Numbered from the stretch's first letter, positions 7,521 to 14,198 are shown. The stretch: DNA of 42,842 bases from Candidatus Timburyella stercoris (GCA_904384255.1 CAJFJP010000004.1:1-42842); one strand, 5' to 3'. Numbers and translations: made by a program. Notes: generated from the sequence alone by a model not told the origin.

Positions 7521-8423
7521 CTAAATTTGATTGAATTGATTACTTTTATTTACATGCTTGGTTTGATATTCTGAAAGATCCTGGCAGGGGTATTCCGAAC
7601 ATTTGCTACAGGATTCTAAATTCTTCTCCTTGCAGCACTTTTTGAATGGACAGCCTTTGCAGAGTTCAAACACATCTTCCGACTTGCCGCCGGAGCAGTT
7701 GAATTTCTCCAGGGGGATATCCTGTCCGAATTCCTCTTTATAGAATCTCCGGGACTGTTCACGCAAAGTATCGTCATTGTTTTGGGTTGCAAGATAGGTA
7801 ACACATTTTGCACAGTCATGACCGCAATAGCAGAGGTTTGTATCCTGTATATTGACAATCAACGAATCATCATCCGTTAAAGCAAATACTTTATATTTTC
7901 CATCCGCCATAAGCTTATTGTATAGCGCCTTGCGATCTTCTGTGTAATGGCAGATAAGTATGCCGTCAAATAATCCCAATCCGTTAAAATCGTTCATACC
8001 GTCAGGAACGGAATCAAAAGCCGATATATGTTCAATGCTTTGGGACGCAATATGCGCTCCGGCGCTTCCACCGATGTAGAGAACGCCGGATTTTACATAA
8101 CGGATTATTTCTTTATCAAAACCGCAATCTTTTATCCGCTTAAGGGTAGCAAAGGTATTACCTCCGCTTATGTAAATAATATCAATGTCAAGTCTGCCAA
8201 ATTGATCAGTATTATAGTAATCAAAAATCCGGACATTGCTTCTTGTAAAACCGAACTCTTGCATTCTTAGATAATACTTTTCGCTGTGAATAGTTTCAAA
8301 AGTTGCTTTTTCGTTAGGAATAAAGAGCAGCCTGCACTGATCGATTGGTTTGCAGAGATTGTCCATTATGGTTTGTCTCGCCTTTTTATTGCGAAAATCG
8401 CAAGACGAAAGAATGAGTTTCAT
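7521..8423 (-). CDS. Peptidase S51-like protein fused to a cysteine-rich DUF3795 domain
   Basis: The first about 195 residues match the dipeptidase E (S51) fold: an early MKLILSSCDF strand, DIIYISGGNTFATLKRI, then the nucleophile loop YIGGSAGAHIAS with the active Ser, and FDGILICHYTEDR with the catalytic His. The C-terminal about 105 residues are a different domain of the DUF3795 type with paired cysteines: CYCGHDCAKC, then CKGCPFKKCC, CSKCSEYPC. This domain probably binds a metal or Fe-S centre. The two parts are in one uninterrupted frame. S51 enzymes cleave Asp-X dipeptides or cyanophycin-like peptides; what the fusion does is unknown. It lies between the exporter pair and the kinase-like gene, same strand. 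Confidence 0.85.
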   Translation of the reverse strand: MKLILSSCDFRNKKARQTIMDNLCKPIDQCRLLFIPNEKATFETIHSEKYYLRMQEFGFTRSNVRIFDYYNTDQFGRLDIDIIYISGGNTFATLKRIKDCGFDKEIIRYVKSGVLYIGGSAGAHIASQSIEHISAFDSVPDGMNDFNGLGLFDGILICHYTEDRKALYNKLMADGKYKVFALTDDDSLIVNIQDTNLCYCGHDCAKCVTYLATQNNDDTLREQSRRFYKEEFGQDIPLEKFNCSGGKSEDVFELCKGCPFKKCCKEKNLESCSKCSEYPCQDLSEYQTKHVNKSNQFNQI

Positions 8424-8622
8424 CTTTAGTCATCTTCCCTTCAGAATTTTATTTGTGGTTATTTTGACAAAACCACACACTTTTCCTTATCGTTTATATT
8501 GATACGTTTCTTGAACGGCTTAAGCACATGAACTTATTCCGGATGGTCAAAGAAGTCATAGCTTTACCCGCGGTTCAAGAGCGTCACAGCATGAGTGACA
8601 ACTATAACCTCTGGCCAGCTTT

Positions 8623-9174
8623 CTACAAATGGAATCTCTCCTTGATCATTTGTGCGACAACATCGGGTGCAAGATTCGAATTATCAATTTTTATATAATT
8701 TTCAAAAGAGATTTCTCCATCAATACTCTCAAGCCTAGCAAGAGCATCGTCTTCCAACAATCTCTGGTTTGAAGCTTCAATATCTCTCTTAGCTGCCTTA
8801 TGTTTCAATCGGTTTTCTGTGACATTTCGCTCCAAACGAATTTTCTGAGAGGCAACAAGTTCAACATAGTAAAACTTGGTATTATAGGGTTTAAAAATGC
8901 TTTTGACGGCTTCGATATAATCCCAGTCTGATTTCCAGTCAAACGCCCACATATAGGTAAAGATCATGCCATAATTGTCGGACTTGGCAAATTCTTCGAA
9001 AATAACATGACGAAGTCGGTTAATAGCCACTGGGTTAAACTGTCCGAATATCTCAATGACAGGTTCAATTGTCATATGGTTGTGAAATAACCGCAAGCCG
9101 GTTATTTTCATAAGTTCCTGCCCGACTGTCATTTTACCAACAGCGGCATTTCCGATCATAAATAACAATTTCAT
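8623..9174 (-). CDS. P-loop kinase-like protein (AAA/shikimate-kinase-like fold)
   Basis: A 183-aa protein with an N-terminal Walker A variant GNAAVGKMT (residues 8-16; the usual GK[ST] is GKM followed by T), then HNHMTIEPV, a WDWKSDWDYIEAVKS-like segment, and a lid-type stretch rich in Arg/Lys (LERNVTENRLKHKAAKRD). This pattern is typical of small P-loop phosphotransferases grouped as AAA-family ATPases near shikimate or chloramphenicol kinases. The substrate is unknown; as element cargo it might modify a drug or nucleotide. The ATG overlaps the stop of the short frame upstream (9171-9311) by 4 nt. No strong ribosome binding site precedes it, so coupling may matter. Confidence 0.75.
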   Translation of the reverse strand: MKLLFMIGNAAVGKMTVGQELMKITGLRLFHNHMTIEPVIEIFGQFNPVAINRLRHVIFEEFAKSDNYGMIFTYMWAFDWKSDWDYIEAVKSIFKPYNTKFYYVELVASQKIRLERNVTENRLKHKAAKRDIEASNQRLLEDDALARLESIDGEISFENYIKIDNSNLAPDVVAQMIKERFHL

Positions 9175-9311
9175 TTTTCACCGCTCTTAATATGTTCACC
9201 GTTCTCTTTCCGGAAGAAGTCGATGGTTACATAGCGTTGAGACGCGATATACTCAAAGAAGCTTAAAATGTCACAGAACACATTCCATCTGGCACTGATG
9301 GGCAGTTGCAT
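9171..9311 (-). CDS. Short 46-codon frame coupled to the kinase-like gene
   Basis: An ATG at 9311 opens a frame ending in TGA that overlaps the ATG of the kinase-like gene (ATGA). The product (start MQLPISARWNVFCDILSFF) is hydrophobic in the middle and charged at the end. There is no good ribosome binding site, so it may be the remaining C-terminal part of a truncated gene rather than a small gene. The 4-nt overlap is the main reason to list it. Confidence 0.3.
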   Translation of the reverse strand: MQLPISARWNVFCDILSFFEYIASQRYVTIDFFRKENGEHIKSGEK

Positions 9312-9445
9312 AAACCGAGTTATCGAGTAAACATATACGTCTCTTTAATAATATCACAAAAAAATAGATTTTAAAAGATTTTTATTTTATATATTCACTT
9401 AAATTGAAAATAAAGCAGTAAGAGTAAGACGGATTTTGTACCACA

Positions 9446-9457
9446 GTAAACAAAGAA
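9446..9457 (+). repeat. Internal copy of the GTAAACAAAGAA terminal motif
   Basis: The 12-mer GTAAACAAAGAA found at both ends of the element (3677-3688 and 13866-13877) occurs here a third time, 41 bp upstream of the -35 box of the excisionase-gene promoter. It may let a terminal DNA-binding protein also regulate that promoter. The surrounding stretch 9312-9497 has no gene. Confidence 0.55.
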
Positions 9458-9497
9458 AACACTATTCCCAAAAAGCAGAAAAATATTCATCCAAATG

Positions 9498-9526
9498 TTG
9501 ACAACGAACAGACGTTCTGGTATAAT
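9498..9526 (+). promoter_or_regulatory. Consensus sigma-A promoter of the mobility operon
   Basis: TTGACA (9498-9503), 17-nt spacer, TATAAT (9521-9526): a perfect consensus promoter. It would start RNA near 9533 and give a leader of about 185 nt before the excisionase gene at 9717. Confidence 0.85.
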
Positions 9527-9591
9527 GCAATTAATAATTGAATAAGTGCCTACATAAAAGTCTGCCGCAGAGCAGCAAAACATATAAGTGC

Positions 9592-9697
9592 AAAGACCTT
9601 ATCTACATATCGGGCACGGAATATGAAGAAAAGCGAACGAAACCGTCCGTTTTATTTGTGTTACCGTAGTGCGATAGAAGATAAGGTCTTTTTATTT
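9592..9697 (+). terminator. Leader hairpin/attenuator before the mobility operon
   Basis: AAAGACCTTATCT (9592-9604) and AGATAAGGTCTTT (9679-9691) are perfect 13-bp inverted repeats 74 nt apart. The second arm runs straight into TTATTTTTT. This has the form of an intrinsic terminator closed by a long branched loop, placed between a consensus promoter and the first gene of the operon, so it probably controls read-through. Confidence 0.6.
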
Positions 9698-9716
9698 TTT
9701 AGCAGGAGGTGTCAGA

Positions 9717-9926
9717 TTGAAAGAATCGGCTTACAAAAGCTATGACGAGCTGCCGCTGTTTCTGAATGCGGAGATTGTAGGAAATGTGCTGGGCGTGTCT
9801 TCAACAACAGCCTACGAGGTAATGCACAGAGAAGATTTCCCAAGCATAAGGATCGGCAATCGGCTCATCGTACCAAAAGAAAAGTTTAGAGAATGGGCAA
9901 ATAGCCAGACAGAAAGGAAAAGGTGA
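9717..9926 (+). CDS. xis: Excisionase-type HTH protein (HTH_17)
   Basis: A 69-aa winged-helix protein: LNAEIVGNVLGVSSTTAYEV forms the helix-turn-helix, FPSIRIGNRLIVPKEKFREW the wing and last helix. This is the small excisionase family of Firmicutes integrative elements. The start is TTG 9717, six nt after AGGAGGT; no ATG is available. It is the first gene of the mobility operon, 5 nt before the next gene. It is about one third identical by eye to the protein at 1869-2072. Role in excision is inferred from family and context. Confidence 0.85.
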   Translation: MKESAYKSYDELPLFLNAEIVGNVLGVSSTTAYEVMHREDFPSIRIGNRLIVPKEKFREWANSQTERKR

Positions 9927-9931
9927 TGTGA

Positions 9932-10327
9932 TTGAAGTACAAGCAATATCCCCAAAGAGATGCCATCAAAAACTTTTTTCCTCTGCCGAATGAAATCTTC
10001 TGCCTGGGTCTTTGCTCCGGTGAGATTGCCGTATACGCTTACCTGATGTACTGCGAGGATCGGAAAACCTTTCAGTGCCATCCCAGCTATCGCACCATTG
10101 GCCGGGCGGTAGGACTCAGCCGGAACACGGTCAAAAAATATGTTGCATGGTTAGAGCAAAAGCAACTTATTGCGACACAACCAACAACAATCTATACCAA
10201 GGACGGCAGAAAACGCAACGGCAGCTTGCTGTATACCATTCGTCCTGTCGAAGAAGCAAAAGCACATTACTACGAGCAGCAGTTGGAACGGGCAGCTTTG
10301 CTTCAAGTACGGTCCAAGGCAGGATAG
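9932..10327 (+). CDS. Winged-helix replication-initiation-type protein
   Basis: A 131-aa protein with a HTH_36-type DNA-binding domain: LCSGEIAVYAYLMYCEDRKT, then SYRTIGRAVGLSRNTVKKYV (recognition helix) and WLEQKQLIATQPTT. Proteins like this are found between xis and mobilization genes in clostridial elements, where they are annotated as replication initiators or HTH regulators. At 131 aa it is shorter than full Rep proteins and lacks any catalytic domain, so a regulatory role is as likely as replication. It starts at TTG 9932, directly after an in-frame stop, with GGAAAAGG upstream. Confidence 0.75.
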   Translation: MKYKQYPQRDAIKNFFPLPNEIFCLGLCSGEIAVYAYLMYCEDRKTFQCHPSYRTIGRAVGLSRNTVKKYVAWLEQKQLIATQPTTIYTKDGRKRNGSLLYTIRPVEEAKAHYYEQQLERAALLQVRSKAG

Positions 10328-10373
10328 CATATCTTCTGTCAAATTCGGCGGATATTATGGAAAGCAGGTTAAA

Positions 10374-10461
10374 GTGAGGGGTCTATAGCCTCCTCACGTA
10401 TCACATCGGACGGCAGAGCCGACCGTTTCAGAGAAAAAACGAAGGGGTCGGTCAGAAACGG
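10374..10461 (+). other. oriT: Candidate oriT: clustered inverted repeats before the mobilization genes
   Basis: Within the 141-nt gap before the relaxosome gene there are three inverted repeats: GTGAGG (10374-10379)/CCTCAC (10392-10397), CCGACC (10419-10424)/GGTCGG (10446-10451) and CCGTTTC (10423-10429)/GAAACGG (10455-10461). The last two interleave. Position and repeat content fit a transfer origin; no nic site can be assigned. The last repeat also overlaps the ribosome binding site of the next gene, so translational control is an alternative. Confidence 0.4.
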
Positions 10462-10468
10462 AGGGTTT

Positions 10469-10873
10469 ATGGAAGACAAGAAGAAAAAGTATGCCTACTG
10501 GATGCGGCCATCTATGGTGGAGGAAATGGAGAGTATGCTTTCCGAAGCCAATGCCACGTCCAAAAGTGAATTTGTGTGCCAAGCTGTAGAATTCTATATG
10601 GCCTACCTGCGCCAGAATAAGAGTCTGGAATTCTTCTCACCGCTGCTGGCGCAGACGATCAAAACGGAGGTCGAAAGTGTGGAACGGCACATCTCGGAAA
10701 TGCTGTTCAAGGTCGCGGTGGAACAGTCCATTCAGAATAACCTAACCGCCGCTTTTAACGAGGTGGATGAGGATACTATGGCGAGGCTGAGGAACTCCTG
10801 CGCCGGTGAGGTGGCGCGGCTCAACGGTGTGGTTGCATTCGAAGACGCCTACGAATGGCAGCGGGGTGAATAG
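10469..10873 (+). CDS. Relaxosome accessory protein (MobC-like, ribbon-helix-helix type)
   Basis: A 134-aa protein starting at ATG 10469 after GGAGGG. The N-terminal part (KKYAYWMRPSMVEEMESML then SKSEFVCQAVEFYMAYL) has the strand-helix-helix pattern of ribbon-helix-helix DNA binders, in which SKSEF-x-x-x-A is typical of the second helix. The rest is helical (KTEVESVERHISEMLFKVAV). It ends 2 nt before the relaxase start, so the two are co-translated. In MobP-type elements such a gene helps the relaxase to bind oriT. Family call is by architecture and context. Confidence 0.7.
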   Translation: MEDKKKKYAYWMRPSMVEEMESMLSEANATSKSEFVCQAVEFYMAYLRQNKSLEFFSPLLAQTIKTEVESVERHISEMLFKVAVEQSIQNNLTAAFNEVDEDTMARLRNSCAGEVARLNGVVAFEDAYEWQRGE

Positions 10874-10875
10874 CA

Positions 10876-12228
10876 ATGCCGAAGATCATATTCACCAGCC
10901 GGTATATCAAGAATCCGGCCAGAGCCAATGCCGGTAAGCTGGTCAAGTATATGGGAACACGGGAAGGTGTGGAGAAGCTGCCGGACGGATTCGATCATCG
11001 TCCGGCTACGAAAAAACAGATTGCTCTAATCTGTGATTTAATAAAAGCATATCCACCTGCGTGGGATTATCCAGAATGTGTGGATTTTAGGCAGAAACAG
11101 TCTCGTGGTATGGCAACGGAATTTATAGACGCGTTCATTGAACGCAATGCCGACCGGATTGACGGCATCAAAAAGTTGGTGTCATATATGGGAGAGCGTC
11201 CCGGCGTCGAGAGACTCGGCAAGCACGGACTGTTCAGTCAAAACGATGATAAGATCGATTTGGATGCTGTGGCAGAGGAAGCATCCCATCACGAAGGCAT
11301 CCTCTGGACGCACGTTGTCAGCCTTCGTCGGGAGGATGCGGAACGGCTTGGTTACAACAATGCCAACGCATGGAAAGAACTTGTGCGGCGCAGCGCTTTG
11401 CAAATTGCCGAGGCGCACAAAATCGAGCCTTCGCAAATGCAATGGTATGCGGCCTTCCATAACACAACCCACCATCCGCATATTCACCTGATGGTGTATT
11501 CCAAAGATGTGAAACAGGGGTATCTCACCAACAAAGGAATCGAAGAAATGCGCAGGCTGCTCGCCAACGATATCTTCCGCAACGAAATGTACCATGCCTT
11601 CACGCTGGAAACTCAGATGCGGGATGAGGTTCGGGCAGAAGCGAAAAGGCGGATCAATGAATTGCTGGAAAGCGCGGAAACGCCAATCGCCGCGTCCAAG
11701 GAAATGAAAAATCTGTATAGCCAACTGGTCGGACAGCTTTCCGGTTACAAAGGCCAAAAGGTTTACGGCTATCTTCCTAAAAGTATCAAGCAGACGGTTG
11801 ACGCCATCGTTGCCGAGCTTGCAAAGGATGAACGAATTGCCGAATTGTATGCGGAGTGGAACAAGGCCAACCGTGAAAAGCTGTCGATTTACTATGGCAA
11901 ACCAAAACCGGATATTCCGCTGGAGGACAACAAGGAATTTCGTGACATCAAGAATGCTGTTCTGCGTTCGGCGGTATTGATGATGCAAACCAGCGTCTCC
12001 CTACAATCAGCACCTATCAATTCCGCTGTCGGAAATTTAATTGCCATACTTGCAAAAGCCATAGCCGCAAGCTGTCAAAAGCGGCGGATGAAATTGGATA
12101 CGCAGATCGACTCCAAGCTGAAATCCAGGATCGAGCGGAAGAAACAGGCTCACGGCTTGAAAACTGACCGTTCTGTGCAGGCAGGTCACAACGAAGATGA
12201 GGAACAGGGTATGCACCTCAGTATGTGA
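10876..12228 (+). CDS. mobP3: MobP3-type relaxase
   Basis: A 450-aa conjugative relaxase that nicks oriT and leads DNA transfer. The N-terminus (MPKIIFTSRYIKN, then KYMGTREGVEK) and a second YMGERPGVERLG at about 104-115 are hallmarks of the MobP3 group of Firmicutes. The metal-binding histidine cluster is NTTHHPHIHL at about residues 196-205 (His199, 200, 202, 204). Tyrosines near the N-terminus (Y10, Y25) are candidates for the nicking residue. The C-terminal 200 residues are helical and basic. It starts at ATG 10876 in an operon with the relaxosome gene. With no transfer-pore genes in the element, it must use a helper system. Confidence 0.88.
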   Translation: MPKIIFTSRYIKNPARANAGKLVKYMGTREGVEKLPDGFDHRPATKKQIALICDLIKAYPPAWDYPECVDFRQKQSRGMATEFIDAFIERNADRIDGIKKLVSYMGERPGVERLGKHGLFSQNDDKIDLDAVAEEASHHEGILWTHVVSLRREDAERLGYNNANAWKELVRRSALQIAEAHKIEPSQMQWYAAFHNTTHHPHIHLMVYSKDVKQGYLTNKGIEEMRRLLANDIFRNEMYHAFTLETQMRDEVRAEAKRRINELLESAETPIAASKEMKNLYSQLVGQLSGYKGQKVYGYLPKSIKQTVDAIVAELAKDERIAELYAEWNKANREKLSIYYGKPKPDIPLEDNKEFRDIKNAVLRSAVLMMQTSVSLQSAPINSAVGNLIAILAKAIAASCQKRRMKLDTQIDSKLKSRIERKKQAHGLKTDRSVQAGHNEDEEQGMHLSM

Positions 12229-12310
12229 CTTTTTCCTTACTTTTTGCAAAGTCGCTGGATATTCCAATCGAGGTGTGGTATGGTGTGTCGTTAAGAAAGG
12301 GGCTGAAAAT

Positions 12311-12619
12311 ATGCCGAAGCTAATTCAAAGCTATGAGGCGGTGGAATGCAAAAGCATACGCAGGATATCCGATACGCCGTATGAAATCTGGAATTGGCGA
12401 GAGGAGTGCATTGGTCTCCGAGGAATCCTGTTTATCTTTGAGAGCGAGAAAAAGCATCCTGGAAAGCACTTTATCCGTTTTATGAATGTGGAATACGACC
12501 TGACAACGGGCTGCGGAGAGGCTACCTTCGAAGATAATGCCATTGCCTTAACCACACGAAACAGCGTTTATGAATTTGAAATATTAGGGGGTGACAAAGA
12601 ATGCAGAGAAGATTGTTAA
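12311..12619 (+). CDS. Conserved-type small protein of unknown function (102 aa)
   Basis: I do not recognise this family. ATG 12311 with AAAGGGG upstream was chosen over a frame starting at 12197, which would overlap the relaxase. The protein is predicted mostly beta (YEIWNWREECIGLRGILFIF, then KHFIRFMNVEYDLTTGCGEA, YEFEILGG) with no membrane segment. Its last 19 nt overlap the integrase start, so expression is coupled with the integrase. This position suggests a regulator or partner of the integrase; that is inference. Confidence 0.7.
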   Translation: MPKLIQSYEAVECKSIRRISDTPYEIWNWREECIGLRGILFIFESEKKHPGKHFIRFMNVEYDLTTGCGEATFEDNAIALTTRNSVYEFEILGGDKECREDC

Positions 12620-13815
12620 CCAACGGCAATGCCTTCAAGCGTACCGACAACCGCTGGGGCGGCGTAGTCTGGTATATGGACGAGCATGGAGAACGGAAAC
12701 GCAAGAGCTTCTCCGGTACGACCAAAGCCGAGGTCAACAAAAAGATGACGGACTATATCGCGGACTTTGAAAATCAAGCCGTGGAGTCGGATGAGTCCAA
12801 AAAGACACTACAGGACAGTATGCAGAACTGGCTGCAGGTGTTCAAATTCCCATCCGTGGAGCAGACTACCTATGACCGATGCGAATGCAGTGCCAAAAAT
12901 CAGATCTATCCTCTGTTGGGGGAAAAGCCGGTTGGAGACATCACAGCGGCAGATATCAAAAATCTGCTCAACTACTGGATGAACAAAGGCTACGCTTACA
13001 CAACCGTTAAGAAAGCCTACGTGGTGCTAAACGAATATTTCCGATATCTTTATCGCGAAGAACTGATTCCGAAAAATCCCATGGCGAATGTGGAGATGAT
13101 GAAGAAAAGCAATTTCCTGTCGGCGCAGGATAAAGAAGATTTACCGGAATGCGAAACAGTGACTATTTTCACGCCGGAGGAAATTGAGAAATTCAAAGCC
13201 GAAGCGTTCAGCACCTTCAAAGACGGAAAACGGAAATACCAGCAACCAGCGGCATATATCTTGATGCTGAACACAGGATTACGAACCGGAGAGTTGCTCG
13301 GTCTGCTGAACGCTGACATCGACCTTGAAAAGAAAACGCTGATAGTCCGGCAGGGCGTAAAAGAAGTATCGAGAAGAAAAGGTACAGAATTTACAAGCGG
13401 CCGGGAGATCAAAGTCGGCAAGCCCAAAAGCGCCACCAGCAAGCGCACAGTGCCGCTGAACAGGACGGCGGTGAAAATGATCGAGGATCTACGCAGAGAA
13501 GCCTATTTCGGGGAAAATACGCCCCTTGTGGCGGACGGAAACGGAGGCTACACCAAACCGGTCAATCTGCGAAAGAGATTTTACCGAATCCTCAAGGCGG
13601 CGGGGATTGAGCAGAAAGGGCTGCACAGCCTGCGGCATACCTTCGCGACCAATTTGGTCAATGGACAGAAGCAAGCTGACGGAACCATCAAGGCATTATC
13701 GCCAAGGCAGGTAGCCGATCTGCTGGGACACAGTACCTCACAGATCACTGAACTGTACTATGTGAAAAAGGACACGGCAAGACTCAGTGGCATCACCGAA
13801 GGCTTTGAGATGTAA
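12601..13815 (+). CDS. int: Tyrosine recombinase (integrase) of the mobilizable element
   Basis: A 404-aa integrase that should catalyse insertion into the tRNA-Trp 3' end. The N-terminal region (residues 1-55, with RWGGVVWYMDEHGERKRKSF and TTKAEVNKKM) is the arm-binding domain. Residues 65-170 are the core-binding domain and 190-404 the catalytic domain. Catalytic residues: R228 in NTGLRTGE, H342-x-x-R345 in LHSLRHTF, H377 in LLGH and Y387 in ELYY. It starts at ATG 12601 after GGGGGTGA, inside the end of the preceding gene, and ends 257 nt from the att repeat. An intrinsic terminator follows (13823-13850). Confidence 0.93.
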   Translation: MQRRLLTNGNAFKRTDNRWGGVVWYMDEHGERKRKSFSGTTKAEVNKKMTDYIADFENQAVESDESKKTLQDSMQNWLQVFKFPSVEQTTYDRCECSAKNQIYPLLGEKPVGDITAADIKNLLNYWMNKGYAYTTVKKAYVVLNEYFRYLYREELIPKNPMANVEMMKKSNFLSAQDKEDLPECETVTIFTPEEIEKFKAEAFSTFKDGKRKYQQPAAYILMLNTGLRTGELLGLLNADIDLEKKTLIVRQGVKEVSRRKGTEFTSGREIKVGKPKSATSKRTVPLNRTAVKMIEDLRREAYFGENTPLVADGNGGYTKPVNLRKRFYRILKAAGIEQKGLHSLRHTFATNLVNGQKQADGTIKALSPRQVADLLGHSTSQITELYYVKKDTARLSGITEGFEM

Positions 13816-13822
13816 CTGAAAA

Positions 13823-13850
13823 GACCGCTCAGACGCAAATCTGGGCGGTC
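13823..13850 (+). terminator. Terminator after the integrase gene
   Basis: GACCGCTCAGA (13823-13833) and TCTGGGCGGTC (13840-13850) form an 11-bp stem (one G-T pair) with a 6-nt loop, 8 nt after the integrase stop. The following tract AAAATTT is only weakly T-rich. Confidence 0.6.
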
Positions 13851-13865
13851 AAAATTTGCGATGCA

Positions 13866-13980
13866 GTAAACAAAGAAAAGGCAAAAATCCACCAACAGCA
13901 CCGCCGCTGACTGATGCTATTTTGATGATGTAGTACACGGAATCGTTGCAAACCGTTGGCAGCAGATGCGAAATTGACGC
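13866..13980 (+). repeat. Subterminal repeats at the right end of the element
   Basis: GTAAACAAAGAA (13866-13877), TGATGCTATTTTGATGAT (13912-13929) and GATGCGAAATTGA (13965-13977) match copies at the left end in the same orientation. Probable arm-type recombinase sites. The gap 13816-14071 holds no gene. Confidence 0.6.
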
Positions 13981-14039
13981 TCGTTTTGAGCATCAAAATG
14001 CGGCAAAGCAGACCGAGCGCCGGGCAGGAAAGATACAAG

Positions 14040-14075
14040 AAAAGCGGCTCAAACCCGCATGGTTGAGCCGCTTTT
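14040..14075 (-). terminator. Terminator downstream of tRNA-Trp, carried by the element
   Basis: AAAAGCGGCTCAA (14040-14052) and TTGAGCCGCTTTT (14063-14075) form a perfect 13-bp stem. On the minus strand it follows the tRNA CCA end by only 3 nt and ends in a T tract. Because it lies inside the element, the tRNA now depends on an element-supplied terminator. Confidence 0.75.
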
Positions 14076-14123
14076 CACTGGCAGGGGCAGAAGGACTTGA
14101 ACCCTCGGCACGCGGTTTTGGAG
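14072..14123 (-). repeat. att repeat, right copy (attR, within intact tRNA-Trp)
   Basis: Identical over 52 bp to 3481-3532. It covers the 3' 45 nt of the intact tRNA-Trp and 7 nt downstream. The repeat ends at the 5' edge of the anticodon loop (14123), so insertion leaves the tRNA sequence whole. Confidence 0.92.
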
Positions 14124-14154
14124 ACCGCTGCTCTACCAACTGAGCTATGCCCCT
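14079..14154 (-). tRNA. trnW: tRNA-Trp(CCA)
   Basis: A complete 76-nt cloverleaf on the minus strand: acceptor AGGGGCA pairing with TGCCCCT, D arm GCTC..GAGC, anticodon stem GCGGT/ACCGC around CTCCAAA (anticodon CCA), T arm with GGTTCAAGT, discriminator G and an encoded CCA end. Its 3' end is the integration target of the elements to the left. A consensus promoter lies at 14170-14198. Confidence 0.97.
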
Positions 14155-14169
14155 ATAGCCGTATGAAAT

Positions 14170-14198
14170 ATTATATTACTGTATGTTAATTTTGTCAA
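14170..14198 (-). promoter_or_regulatory. Promoter of tRNA-Trp
   Basis: Minus strand TTGACA, 17-nt spacer, TATAAT: perfect consensus, with the -10 box ending 15 nt before the tRNA 5' end. Confidence 0.85.

Larger units (their letters stand above)
3533..14123 (+). mobile_element. Integrative mobilizable element inserted in tRNA-Trp
   Basis: A 10.6-kb segment bounded by 52-bp direct repeats derived from the tRNA-Trp 3' end. Mobility genes run on the plus strand (xis, replication-type HTH gene, relaxosome gene, relaxase, unknown gene, integrase next to attR). Cargo runs on the minus strand (P-loop kinase-like gene, S51/DUF3795 gene, two ABC exporter genes). No VirB4/VirD4-like or other transfer-apparatus genes are present, so transfer would need a helper element. 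Both ends carry matching direct repeats inside the att sites, likely integrase arm-binding sites. Confidence 0.85.

Noticed and set aside
9395-9583. 62-codon minus-strand frame
   Set aside because: Lies across the consensus promoter of the xis operon on the opposite strand and has no ribosome binding site.
3533-14123. Self-transmissible ICE
   Set aside because: There is no VirB4/VirD4-type ATPase, coupling protein or pore gene in the element, so only mobilization can be claimed.
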